From: UBA1381 sp964399965
Lineage (GTDB): Bacteria; Bacillota; Clostridia; UBA1381
Direction: 5' to 3'
NCBI GenBank assembly: GCA_964399965.1
Contig: CAYNRX010000003.1
Location: 20,281-84,280 of the forward strand
Length of the DNA stretch: 64,000 nt
The first letter of the stretch is position 1; each line of letters opens with the position of its first letter. Position numbers and translations under genes: made by a program. Positions 32,786-41,079 of this stretch are shown here, piece by piece. The notes beneath the pieces are model-generated. The model saw nothing but the letters and a program-made list of their open reading frames with translations, was not told the origin of the DNA and ran no database searches.

Positions 32786-32814
32786 ATTATACCATGACCT
32801 CGGCGGTTTGTCAA
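32786..32814 (-). promoter_or_regulatory. Promoter of the thiSFGHE operon
   Basis: Minus strand TTGACA (32809-32814), 17 bp, TATAAT (32786-32791), a full consensus. The transcript would start near 32779, directly before the hairpin at 32728-32773. Confidence 0.88.
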
Positions 32815-32919
32815 TATCCTTTCTGCAGGTTGTCAGCTATGTGTAAAATTTATAAATATATATGTCTAAAACAATGAACAAAATCCATTTATTGCAATTT
32901 TCATTTGTAAGATTGCAAT

Positions 32920-32958
32920 AAAAAGGGGCCGCATCTTTAAAGATACAGTCCCTTTTTA
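32920..32958 (-). terminator. Terminator of the dap operon
   Basis: Minus strand AAAAAGGG and CCCCTTTTT flank TATCTTTAAAGAT-like inner pairs directly after the dapB stop. The T tract is followed by ATTG. Confidence 0.8.
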
Positions 32959-33717
32959 TCATAGCGAATCAATAATATCCTTCATCGAATACATGCCCGC
33001 AGGCTTGTCGGCGAGGAATTTCGCCGCTTTTATCGCCCCTACGGCGAATACCTCCTTGCTGGCGGCCGAATGCTTTATCTCTATCACCTCATCGTTGCCG
33101 GCAAATATCACCTCGTGATCGCCGGTTATGGTGCCTCCGCGTATTGCGTGCAGGCCGATCTCCGTTTTTGACCGCTTTTTGCGCTGCGAATGGCGGTCGT
33201 AGACGTACTCCGGCTCGAACGACAGCGTCTCGGCGATAGCGTCGGCTATCGCAAGAGCCGTACCCGAGGGAGCGTCTATTTTCTGATTATGGTGTCTTTC
33301 AACGATTTCGATATCAAAGTTGCCCTCAAGGAGCTTTGCCGCCTTTTTGGCCAGGTCGGTTATGAGGTTTATGCCCAGGCTCATGTTGGCGGAGAAGAAT
33401 ATGGCCGTTTCCTCTGACGCCGTCTCCAGGCTCGCCCTCTGGCCGCTGTCAAAGCCGGTGGTGGCAATAACGGCCGGCAGCTTCCTCTTTTTGCAGAAAT
33501 CAAGAACCCTTGCAAGCGAGGAGGGATGCGAAAAATCTATCAGTACATCGGCCTCGCCCGAAAACTCCTCCGGATCGGTATAAACCGGGTACGTATTGGG
33601 CACGCTTGTGTTTATGTCAAAGCCGGCGACGATCTCGCAGCCCGGATCCTCCGAGACAAGCCGCGTTATGACCTGCCCCATCTTGCCGTTGCAGCCGTTC
33701 ATTATGATCTTTGTCAT
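32959..33717 (-). CDS. dapB: 4-hydroxy-tetrahydrodipicolinate reductase
   Basis: A 252-residue NAD(P)H enzyme of the diaminopimelate/lysine pathway. Rossmann motif NGCNGKMGQVITRL near residue 8; ATTGFDSGQ near 90; the catalytic ERHHNQKIDAPSGTA near 138; the family block RGGTITGDHEVIFAG near 195. Normal length. AAAGGA lies 7 bases before the ATG. It is the last gene of the operon asd - lectin/SLH - dapA - dapB. Confidence 0.96.
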   Translation of the reverse strand: MTKIIMNGCNGKMGQVITRLVSEDPGCEIVAGFDINTSVPNTYPVYTDPEEFSGEADVLIDFSHPSSLARVLDFCKKRKLPAVIATTGFDSGQRASLETASEETAIFFSANMSLGINLITDLAKKAAKLLEGNFDIEIVERHHNQKIDAPSGTALAIADAIAETLSFEPEYVYDRHSQRKKRSKTEIGLHAIRGGTITGDHEVIFAGNDEVIEIKHSAASKEVFAVGAIKAAKFLADKPAGMYSMKDIIDSL

Positions 33718-33739
33718 AGCGGTATCCTTTCTGAAAATG

Positions 33740-34630
33740 TCAGTTGATCTTAAGTCCGTAATTTACCATTGCTTTCTTGAGCGTTTCCAGATCCTTTTCG
33801 CCCATTTCCGAAAGCGGCAGACGGAGCTCTCCGGCCTCGTATCCGAGAAGGTTCATAGCCGTTTTTACGGGGATGGGATTTACCTCCACGAACAGGGCGT
33901 TGATAAGCTCCAGCATATCAAGCTGCAATTTGCGCGACTTTTCCACCTCGCCGTCAAAATAATACTGGCAGATGTTATGCGTATCCTCCGGGCAGACATT
34001 GGCTACGACCGAGATAACGCCCTTGCCGCCGAGAGACAGTATCGGTACTATCATATCGTCGTTGCCGGAATAGATATAAAGCTCCGGCACCTGGGCGGCG
34101 ACTTTTGCCGTATAGCTAATGTTGCCGCTGGCCTCTTTTACGGCGACTATGTTTTCGATCTTTGCCAGCTCCTTAAGCGTATCGACAGCTATGCTCACGC
34201 CGGTGCGGCTGGGAACGTTATAGAGGATCACCGGGAGCTTTGTGGCGTTGGCAATAGCGGTAAAATGCTTGACAAGCCCGCTTTGAGTAGCTTTATTGTA
34301 GTATGGCGTCACCGAAAGTATCCCGTCCGCGCCGAAACTTTCCGCCGCCTTGGTAAGCTCCACAGCGTGGCGCGTATCGTTCGAGCCGGTGCCGGCGATA
34401 ACAGGGATGCGTCCGGCGACCTTTTCAACGGTGTATTTTATCGCCGCCAGATGTTCCTCATCGGGCATTGTCGAAGCCTCGCCGGTGGTGCCGCAGATGA
34501 TGATGGCGTCGGTATGCCCGGCGATCTGATCCTCGATGATTTTTCCCAGAGCTTCATAATTTGTCTTGTTTCCATCAAACGGCGTTATTATCGCAACGCC
34601 GGAACCGGTAAAGGGTAAAGTCTTTGCCAT
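33740..34630 (-). CDS. dapA: 4-hydroxy-tetrahydrodipicolinate synthase
   Basis: A 296-residue TIM-barrel aldolase that condenses pyruvate and aspartate semialdehyde. GVAIITPF near residue 12, CGTTGEASTMPDEE near 47, VTPYYNKATQ near 108 (tyrosine triad), LYNVPSRTGV near 136 and the Schiff-base lysine in IVAVKEASGN near 163 are all present. The ATG at 34630 is preferred over the GTG at 34639 because AAGGAG is 8 bases away. It sits 22 bp before dapB. Confidence 0.96.
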   Translation of the reverse strand: MAKTLPFTGSGVAIITPFDGNKTNYEALGKIIEDQIAGHTDAIIICGTTGEASTMPDEEHLAAIKYTVEKVAGRIPVIAGTGSNDTRHAVELTKAAESFGADGILSVTPYYNKATQSGLVKHFTAIANATKLPVILYNVPSRTGVSIAVDTLKELAKIENIVAVKEASGNISYTAKVAAQVPELYIYSGNDDMIVPILSLGGKGVISVVANVCPEDTHNICQYYFDGEVEKSRKLQLDMLELINALFVEVNPIPVKTAMNLLGYEAGELRLPLSEMGEKDLETLKKAMVNYGLKIN

Positions 34631-34669
34631 TTTCGTCACTCCTTCTGATATCGTTTTATGTTGGTGTCG

Positions 34670-36133
34670 TTATTCGGCCGTGCTTAGATTTTCGTAGCTT
34701 CGCAGTGACATTACTATTGCCTGTTCGCGGGTAGCGTTGGCGTAGTTTACGGCCTCCTGGGCGGAGTTTGTGTTCTTAGGGGCAAATTTGTTATCGCCCA
34801 CGCCACTTAAAACTCCGTATTTTACCATGAAATATACGCTCGGACGGGCGTAGTCGGAAATATCCGCATCATCGGCAAACTTCTGCACGCCGGAATAATT
34901 TATTGTGTAGTTATCATCGGTCGCAAGCGTCCACTCCGGCCACTCAACCTTCTTGTATACGCGGCAGAGCATCGTTGCCAGCTGTTCGCGCGTGATCGGA
35001 GAACCGGGGGCGTACTCGGTATCGCTCATACCGTTGACTGCCCCGATGTTGAACGCCTTTAGGATATAATTCCTGTTCTCGTTATTATCTATATCGGCAA
35101 AATTACACTCGGAAGACATCACAGCCCGGCCGCCGCTCATTTTCTCGAACAGCTGCACGGCCACGGCGGCAAATTCGCCCCTGTTGATCACCTGTGTCAT
35201 ATCCTTGCCCACAAGGACGTCAGGGATAAGCCCCAGATCTGACGCCTCCTGCAATTCGGGTGACGACCAGTCGGCCGAATCCGACCATGTCTCCCATTCG
35301 CAGATGAAGCCGACATGTTCCAAAGAGAAGAAATCCTCTTCATTGGGGTAGGAATTGTCGTTGTAGATATCGTTCCACTGGAACCGCTCCGACCGTTTGG
35401 CCGGGTTCGGCTCGTTAAAGAGCTGCACGTAATCCTCGTACTGGTCATCGGAACGCTTTACCCTGTTCGGTTCGCCGCTTGACCAGTTTTCGTAGGAAAC
35501 ATCCTCGCCGGTTACCCAGGAAAGCTCGCCGTCATTGCGGCTCATGCCGATCCAATACTGCTTTTTCTCTCCCCCGGTCACAAGACGCGATACGAAGGTC
35601 TGCTCCTCTGCGGAGGTTATCGTCACCAGATGGCCGCCCAGCTCTTCGCAGCGGGCTTTGGCCTGCTCCCAGGTTAGGGACTCATTGAACAGCTGGTATC
35701 TGTGGTTGTTAAAAACGCTGTCGGCGACCTCCTGGTAGCTCTGGTTGTTTTTGATCAGTTTAAAGGGCCAGCTTTCGTTGGAGTCAACGGTTCCCTCGTA
35801 AACGTCACCGTTCAAAGTCCCTTCAAGCGTCACGAACGAATAGCCTGACGGAGCGTCGATCCACTCATCGCCCTTTATTATCAAAGTATCGCCCTCTGTT
35901 TCGGCCGTGACGGTGTAAGAGCCGTCCTTGGCGTTGGACGCCCCGGGCATGTTGTAAAATTCGAACACACCGGCGCCGTTATCGTCCATCGTCAACGTAA
36001 GCCCCGTCTGTCCTTGGTTGGCGTAATACCAGCCCTCCCATGTTCCTGCCGCATCCTGCGGCTCTGCAGCCTGCGCTGAAAGCAACAAGGCGGATGAGAG
36101 AATAAAGATAAACAAAAATCCCAGCTTCTTCAT
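34670..36133 (-). CDS. Secreted C-type-lectin-fold protein with SLH anchor
   Basis: A 487-residue exported protein. Signal peptide KKLGFLFIFILSSALLLSAQA; residues 28-130 form a beta-rich domain (GTWEGWYYANQGQTGL...); residues about 135-285 are a C-type lectin-like domain with HRYQLFNESLTWEQAKARCEELGGHLVTI, YWIGMSRNDGELSWVTGE, GEPN and the final HVGFICEWE, so the disulfide cysteines and an EPN-type sugar-binding motif are kept; residues about 300-480 carry SLH repeats (CNFADIDNNENRNYILKAFNIGAVNG with TEYAPGSPITREQLA). It is 31 bp after asd and 39 bp before dapA, inside the lysine-riboswitch operon, an odd place for a surface protein. AAGGAG precedes the ATG. The ligand is unknown. Confidence 0.88.
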   Translation of the reverse strand: MKKLGFLFIFILSSALLLSAQAAEPQDAAGTWEGWYYANQGQTGLTLTMDDNGAGVFEFYNMPGASNAKDGSYTVTAETEGDTLIIKGDEWIDAPSGYSFVTLEGTLNGDVYEGTVDSNESWPFKLIKNNQSYQEVADSVFNNHRYQLFNESLTWEQAKARCEELGGHLVTITSAEEQTFVSRLVTGGEKKQYWIGMSRNDGELSWVTGEDVSYENWSSGEPNRVKRSDDQYEDYVQLFNEPNPAKRSERFQWNDIYNDNSYPNEEDFFSLEHVGFICEWETWSDSADWSSPELQEASDLGLIPDVLVGKDMTQVINRGEFAAVAVQLFEKMSGGRAVMSSECNFADIDNNENRNYILKAFNIGAVNGMSDTEYAPGSPITREQLATMLCRVYKKVEWPEWTLATDDNYTINYSGVQKFADDADISDYARPSVYFMVKYGVLSGVGDNKFAPKNTNSAQEAVNYANATREQAIVMSLRSYENLSTAE

Positions 36134-36164
36134 AACGCCTTTCTCCTTATAATATGCACGATCT

Positions 36165-37268
36165 TTAGTCCATGTATCCCTTGGCCGTCAAAAGCTCCGC
36201 CAAAAGTACGGCTCCGCCGGCGGCACCGCGCAGGGTGTTATGCGACATGGATACCATCTTGTAATCATACTGCACAGACGGCCTTAAGCGTCCGCAGGAG
36301 ATAGCCATTCCGCCCTCCAGCTCACGCGCCGATTTGATCTGCGGCTCGCTGGGCTCATCGGCCTCCGTGTGCACGTGCAGGAACTGCTTCGGTGCGTGCG
36401 GCAGCTCAAGCTCCTGGGGAACGCCCTTGTACGCTCTCCACATATCCTCTATTTCTTCAACGGACGGCTTTTTGACCCCGTCCTTAAAGGAGAAGAATAT
36501 CGCCGCCGTGTGGCCGTTGGAGACCGGGACACGGTACGTCTGGCATTCTATCTGCATCTCGTTCGAGGGAACGATCTCAGCGCCCTCTATTTTTCCCAGG
36601 ATCTTGTTAGGCTCTACTTCCGACTTCATTTCCTCGCCGCCGATATAGGGGATGAGGTTGTCGACCATTTCCGGCCAGGTCTCGAACGTCTTGCCTGCCC
36701 CGGAGATAGCCTGATACGTTGTAACAAGCGCGCGGTCGACCGGATATTTTTCGTTTATGACCGCAAGCGCGGGAAGATACGACTGAAGAGAGCAGTTTGA
36801 CTTAACTGCCACAAAGCCGCGCTTGGTGCCCAGACGCTTGCGCTGCTGGGGGATTATGTCGATGTGCTGGGGATTTATCTCCGGTATGACCATCGGCACA
36901 TCGGGCGTATGACGGTGGGCGGAATTGTTTGATACCACCGGGCATTCCGCCTTGGCGTAGCGATCCTCGAGGGCTTTTATCTCGTCCTTCTTCATATCAA
37001 CGGCGCAGAATACGAAATCTACCATGGAAGCGATCTTTTCCACATCGCCGGTGGCGTCCATTACCACCATGTCGCTTACAGATGCAGGGATATCCTCATC
37101 CATCGCCCATTTCGCGCCCACAGCCTCGCTGTATTTTTTGCCTGCGCTCCTGGGAGAGGCGGCAAGGACCTCTATCGTGTACCAGGGGTGATCGTGCAGA
37201 AGCGTTATGAAACGCTGGCCGACCATGCCTGTTGCCCCGATTATGCCTACTTTGTAGTTTTCTTTCAT
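36165..37268 (-). CDS. asd: Aspartate-semialdehyde dehydrogenase (archaeal/fungal-type)
   Basis: A 367-residue NADP enzyme that makes aspartate semialdehyde for lysine, DAP, threonine and methionine. VGIIGATGMVGQRF near residue 7, SNNSAHR near 115, and the catalytic cysteine in VKSNCSLQSYLPAL near 156, with SGHTAAIF-like later parts. The sequence belongs to the longer subgroup found in archaea, yeast and Lachnospiraceae-like bacteria rather than the E. coli type. AAAGGAG is 7 bases before the ATG. It follows a lysine riboswitch and terminator and leads the operon with dapA and dapB. Confidence 0.94.
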   Translation of the reverse strand: MKENYKVGIIGATGMVGQRFITLLHDHPWYTIEVLAASPRSAGKKYSEAVGAKWAMDEDIPASVSDMVVMDATGDVEKIASMVDFVFCAVDMKKDEIKALEDRYAKAECPVVSNNSAHRHTPDVPMVIPEINPQHIDIIPQQRKRLGTKRGFVAVKSNCSLQSYLPALAVINEKYPVDRALVTTYQAISGAGKTFETWPEMVDNLIPYIGGEEMKSEVEPNKILGKIEGAEIVPSNEMQIECQTYRVPVSNGHTAAIFFSFKDGVKKPSVEEIEDMWRAYKGVPQELELPHAPKQFLHVHTEADEPSEPQIKSARELEGGMAISCGRLRPSVQYDYKMVSMSHNTLRGAAGGAVLLAELLTAKGYMD

Positions 37269-37304
37269 CTTTTTTCTCCTTTAATAACACAATGGTTTTT
37301 GTAC

Positions 37305-37330
37305 AAAAAAAGCAGCCTTTTTAGCTGCCC
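37305..37330 (-). terminator. Riboswitch expression-platform terminator
   Basis: On the minus strand GCAGC, a short loop TAAAAAG, and GCTGC are followed by seven T. It lies between the lysine aptamer and the asd start codon, where lysine binding would favour termination. Confidence 0.85.
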
Positions 37331-37362
37331 TTACTACTGCCCCGGAGAGTTTCCGGAACCGC

Positions 37363-37533
37363 AGACAGCCCTCCGCCGTTTTCAAACGGCGACAGTCGCA
37401 CTGCTGTTTGCAGTACGCCCGGCAGCCTGCCCCGGCAGGAACAGCCAACCTCGGCGTCTTTGCCTTTCGCACCGCCCTCTGCGGCTCTGCCGAGCCTGAT
37501 GCGGACTACTGATCAAAAACGCGCCTCTGTCTT
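37363..37533 (-). promoter_or_regulatory. Lysine riboswitch (L box)
   Basis: Conserved L-box segments are readable on the minus strand in order: AGAGGCGCG, then ATCAGTAGTCCG, GGCGGTGCGAAAGGC, GACGCCGAGG, the CGGGCGTACTG arm, TGCGACTGTCGCC and GGAGGGCTGTC. The closing helix pairs GACAG at 37527-37531 with CTGTC at 37364-37368. It precedes asd-lectin-dapA-dapB and a terminator, the usual arrangement for repression of DAP/lysine genes by lysine. Exact edges were placed by eye. Confidence 0.9.
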
Positions 37534-37560
37534 TAATATTATTTGTTTTTAGATATTTTT

Positions 37561-37589
37561 ATACTATCACTTTTTCCGTTCCATGTCAA
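37561..37589 (-). promoter_or_regulatory. Promoter of the asd operon
   Basis: Minus strand TTGACA (37584-37589), 17 bp, TAGTAT (37561-37566); the transcript would start near 37554, just before the riboswitch. Confidence 0.75.
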
Positions 37590-37763
37590 GGGTTTTTTAA
37601 AAAATTCCCCGAAAATATTTATAGCTTGTTCGCTTTCTCGGTGCAAAGCATTACGAAGGCACAAACGCCGCAGGTCGCCGATCTTCGCCTGCCGTATCAT
37701 TTTACTTAAATCCCCCGAAAAACGACAGACCACAATTGTACAACTTTTTTTATCCAAAGGGCT

Positions 37764-37791
37764 TTTCAAACCGGCGCAAAAGGTATATAAT
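37764..37791 (+). promoter_or_regulatory. Probable promoter of murC
   Basis: TTTCAA (37764-37769), 16 bp, TATAAT (37786-37791), 37 bp before the murC ATG. The -35 is two bases from consensus. Confidence 0.6.
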
Positions 37792-37828
37792 AATATTGAA
37801 TGAAAATTTTTACAGACTGGAGAAAAGC

Positions 37829-39220
37829 ATGGATAAGCGATTACAACTTTCAGATCTCGCGCCGGGAGCGCACATACATTTTATCGGCATCGGCGGCATC
37901 AGCATGAGCGGCCTTGCCCTGGTAATGCTCAAAAAAGGGTATAAGGTCACCGGCTCCGACCGCGCCCGCACCCATATCACCGAAAATCTTGAAAACCACG
38001 GCGCCGTCATCTCCCTCGGTCATGCGGCCGAAAACGTACACGGAGCCGATCTTGTCGTACACACGGCAGCCGTCCACGATGATAACCCGGAAATGGCCGA
38101 GGCCAAACGGCTGGGGCTGCACCTTATAGACCGGGCGGAATTTTTGGGAGCGATAATGCGCGAATACCACCACGCGGTCGGCGTTGCCGGGACGCACGGC
38201 AAAACAACTACCACCTCAATGCTTGCCCATGCCCTGATAAACGCTGGCGAGGATCCGACGATAAGCCTGGGCGGCGAGCTTGACCTCATCGGGGGAAATA
38301 TCCGCGTCGGCCATTCGGACTGCTTTGTGACCGAGGCCTGCGAATATACCAACAGCTTTTTAAAGTTCTTCCCCACTATCGCCCTGATAACAAACATCGA
38401 GGAGGATCACCTCGACTTCTTCTCCGGCATTGAACAGATACGCGAGAGCTTCCGCCGCTTTGCCGAGCTTACCAAGGGTATCGGCTCAGTAGTCGCCTGG
38501 GGCGCTGATGAAAACATTCGTATCGCTCTTGACGGCTGCGGCTGCGATATCCATTTCTACGGTATCGGCCGCGAATTTGAATACAATGCAGAGCCGGAAT
38601 ATGAGCACGGGCTGGCGCGGTTCGATGTTTACAGGAACGATAAAAAGCTCTGCCATCTGGAGCTGAACGTTCCCGGCGAACATAATGTGTTAAACGCCAT
38701 CGCCGCGATCGCCGTCTGCGACCTAATGGGAGCCGACCTGGAAAAGGCGGCCGCCGGTATCGAGGGATTTCGCGGCACGCACCGCCGTTTTGAGCGCAAG
38801 GGCTTTGTAAACGGCGCTGAAATAATCGATGACTATGCCCATCACCCGACAGAGATCATGGCCACTCTAAAGGCCGTACGGGATTCCGGCTATAAAAAGG
38901 TATGGTGCGTGTTCCAGCCCCATACCTACACCAGGACGCGGACGCTGTGGGATGAGTTTGTACAGGCTTTTGATAACGTCGACGAGCTGATATTGGTCGA
39001 CATCTATGCCGCGCGCGAGAAGTATGACGGAAGGACGCGTTCGGAAGATCTGGCGCGCGATATCGCCCTCCGCGGCGTTCATACGCGCTACTGCCAGAGC
39101 TTTTCCGAGGCGGAGGAGCTTTTGCGCCGGGAGCTTAAGCCGGGAGAGCTGCTCCTGACAATGGGGGCGGGAAATGTGGTGGAGATCGGAGAGGATCTTT
39201 GCGGTGAAAAACATAATTAA
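37829..39220 (+). CDS. murC: UDP-N-acetylmuramate-L-alanine ligase
   Basis: A 463-residue Mur ligase that adds L-Ala to UDP-MurNAc. The N-terminal UDP-binding motif is HFIGIGGISMSGLA near residue 20; the P-loop GTHGKTTTTSMLAHAL near 118; the central LITNIEEDHLDFF near 188; and the C-terminal DDYAHHPTEI near 335. The start at 37829 is set by GGAG 7 bases upstream and by the promoter; a start at 37736 would lie upstream of that promoter. The downstream EamA gene overlaps by 17 bp. Confidence 0.96.
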   Translation: MDKRLQLSDLAPGAHIHFIGIGGISMSGLALVMLKKGYKVTGSDRARTHITENLENHGAVISLGHAAENVHGADLVVHTAAVHDDNPEMAEAKRLGLHLIDRAEFLGAIMREYHHAVGVAGTHGKTTTTSMLAHALINAGEDPTISLGGELDLIGGNIRVGHSDCFVTEACEYTNSFLKFFPTIALITNIEEDHLDFFSGIEQIRESFRRFAELTKGIGSVVAWGADENIRIALDGCGCDIHFYGIGREFEYNAEPEYEHGLARFDVYRNDKKLCHLELNVPGEHNVLNAIAAIAVCDLMGADLEKAAAGIEGFRGTHRRFERKGFVNGAEIIDDYAHHPTEIMATLKAVRDSGYKKVWCVFQPHTYTRTRTLWDEFVQAFDNVDELILVDIYAAREKYDGRTRSEDLARDIALRGVHTRYCQSFSEAEELLRRELKPGELLLTMGAGNVVEIGEDLCGEKHN

Positions 39221-40115
39221 AACAGAAAAAGGGGCGATAGTTTCCGCCCTCATCTGCAACATATTATGGGGAAGCGCGTATCCGGGTGTAAAACTTGGGT
39301 ACGCCGCTTTTTCTGTGGCCGCCTCCGACTGGCAGAGCCAGCTTCTGTTTGCCGGGCTGCGGTTTTGCCTGGCAGGATTGGCGGTGCTTGTGATAGGAGC
39401 AGCGGCCGGGCGTTCCTTCCCGCGGATAAAACGGGAAAATATACCAAACGTACTCTTGCTTGCTCTTATCTATACGGCGGTACAGTATATTTTCTTCTAT
39501 ATAGGCCTTGCCCATACTACCGGCTCCAACGGCTCAATAGTCAATTCCTCGACCACCTTTATCGCCGTTATTGCCGCCCCGTTCTTCTACCAGGACGAGA
39601 AAATAACTCTGCAGAAGGCTCTGGGCTGTGTACTGGGATTTCTCGGCGTACTGACAGCGGCGGCCGCCGGAGGCCATGCTGGCTTTTCCTTTTTCGGCGA
39701 AGGCTTTATCTTCATTGCCGCCTGCTGCTTCGTTGCCGGAGGGCTTATCTCCCGCAGGGCGTCCGCATACGACCGGCCGATATCGGTGACGGGCTGGAAT
39801 ATGCTTTTGGGCGGTGTGATACTGTGCGCGGCCGGGCTTTTGAGCGGAGGCCGTTTGTCGTCCTTGACGCCCGCCGGATCAGCCGCGCTTTTGTACCTGG
39901 CCTTTTTATCGGCGGCGGCCTTTACGCTGTGGAATATGCTTTTAAAATACCGACCGCTTAGTTCTATAGCCGTCTATAATTTTATGATACCGGTCACAGG
40001 GACGCTTTTGTCCTCGCTGCTTTTGGGAGAGGACATCTGGCGGCTCAAATACCTCCTGGCGTTGGCGCTCGTATGCGCCGGGATAATCATAACTAACAGG
40101 AGGACAGCAAAATGA
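39204..40115 (+). CDS. EamA/DMT-family transporter
   Basis: A 303-residue membrane protein with about ten hydrophobic segments in two EamA halves. The first begins IVSALICNILWGSAYPGVKLGY; the second is preceded by FIAACCFVAGGLISRRAS and ends with the GTLLSSLLLGEDIW segment typical of the drug/metabolite transporter family. The start is taken as GTG at 39204 (GGAGAGGAT upstream) inside the end of murC. Substrate unknown. It overlaps the next transporter gene by 4 bp, so the two may form a pair. Confidence 0.88.
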   Translation: MKNIIKTEKGAIVSALICNILWGSAYPGVKLGYAAFSVAASDWQSQLLFAGLRFCLAGLAVLVIGAAAGRSFPRIKRENIPNVLLLALIYTAVQYIFFYIGLAHTTGSNGSIVNSSTTFIAVIAAPFFYQDEKITLQKALGCVLGFLGVLTAAAAGGHAGFSFFGEGFIFIAACCFVAGGLISRRASAYDRPISVTGWNMLLGGVILCAAGLLSGGRLSSLTPAGSAALLYLAFLSAAAFTLWNMLLKYRPLSSIAVYNFMIPVTGTLLSSLLLGEDIWRLKYLLALALVCAGIIITNRRTAK

Positions 40116-40978
40116 GCAAAAAACTTCAGGGAATAATCTTCATCATACTATCGGCGTTCTGCTTTGCCTGGATGAGTGCTTTTGTGCGCCTGGCCGGGGA
40201 TCTGCCGTCGATACAGAAGAGCTTCTTCCGCAATTTCGTGGCCTTGATATTCTCCACCATCGTCCTTTTGCGGTCAAAAGAAAAATTCCGTTTTAACACC
40301 AAGAACCTGCCCGATCTTTTCTGCCGGGCATTCTTCGGTACGATCGGGCTTTTGTGCAACTTCTACGCCGTGGATCACCTGATGCTGGCGGACGCTTCGA
40401 TACTCAATAAGCTGTCGCCGTTTTTCGCGGTCGTATTCTCGTTCTTTCTTTTAAAGGAGCGCATACGCCCCTATCAGCTGGCGGCGGTCGTTATCGCCTT
40501 TATCGGCAGCCTTTTCGTTATAAAGCCATCCGCCAGCGCCCTATCGCAGACCATACCGTCATTGGTGGGCTTTGCCGGCGGCATGGGAGCCGGTATTGCC
40601 TACACCTTTGTGCGCAAGCTCTCAAGCCAGGGCGAAAGAGGAGCTTTCATCGTGTTCTTTTTCTCCGCCTTTTCCTGCCTGGTGACGCTGCCTTATATAC
40701 TGTTTTTCTACCAGCCGATGCAGCTGTGCCAGCTGGGATACCTGCTGATGGCCGGGCTGGCAGCCGCGGGCGGACAATTCACTATAACCGCCGCCTATTC
40801 GCGCGCCCCTGCACGCGAAATATCGGTGTTCGATTACACGCAGATAATTTTCTCCTCCTCGCTGGGATTTTTCCTCTTCGGCCAGGTGCCGGACGTATGG
40901 AGCGTATTCGGCTACGTTGTGATATGCGGCGTATCGGTATGGATGGCGATGATGAATCTGAAAAAAAGCCATGTATGA
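40112..40978 (+). CDS. EamA/DMT-family transporter (second)
   Basis: A 288-residue protein of the same fold but distinct sequence: AFCFAWMSAFVRLAGDLPSIQKSFFRN near the start, YAVDHLMLADASILNKLSPFF in the first half (typical of DMT proteins), ASALSQTIPSLVGFAGGMGAGIAY at the start of the second, and FDYTQIIFSSSLGFFLFGQ near the end. Ten helices are likely. The overlapping ATGA start suggests coupling with the upstream transporter and maybe a heteromeric exporter; the cargo is not known. Confidence 0.87.
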   Translation: MSKKLQGIIFIILSAFCFAWMSAFVRLAGDLPSIQKSFFRNFVALIFSTIVLLRSKEKFRFNTKNLPDLFCRAFFGTIGLLCNFYAVDHLMLADASILNKLSPFFAVVFSFFLLKERIRPYQLAAVVIAFIGSLFVIKPSASALSQTIPSLVGFAGGMGAGIAYTFVRKLSSQGERGAFIVFFFSAFSCLVTLPYILFFYQPMQLCQLGYLLMAGLAAAGGQFTITAAYSRAPAREISVFDYTQIIFSSSLGFFLFGQVPDVWSVFGYVVICGVSVWMAMMNLKKSHV

Positions 40979-40984
40979 TATGAA

Positions 40985-41075
40985 ATACACAGCCGGGTGA
41001 TTTGTTGAATCGGCTGTGGAAAAACTTTTGTAAACAAAACGACCGGAAGAGCTATTTCGCCCTTCCGGTCGTTTT
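40985..41075. terminator. Two hairpins between convergent genes
   Basis: CACAGCCG/CGGCTGTG (about 40988-41015) is followed by GAAAAACTTTTG and can stop the plus-strand transcript. AACGACCGGAAG/CTTCCGGTCGTT (about 41038-41074) has A or T runs on both sides and can serve the transporter genes and the giant esterase gene from either direction. Confidence 0.75.
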
Positions 41076-41079
41076 ATAT

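Noticed and set aside
32702..32820. TPP riboswitch upstream of thiS
   Set aside because: The conserved CUGAGA and ACCUGAUCUGG-type segments are missing; only a promoter and hairpin are present.
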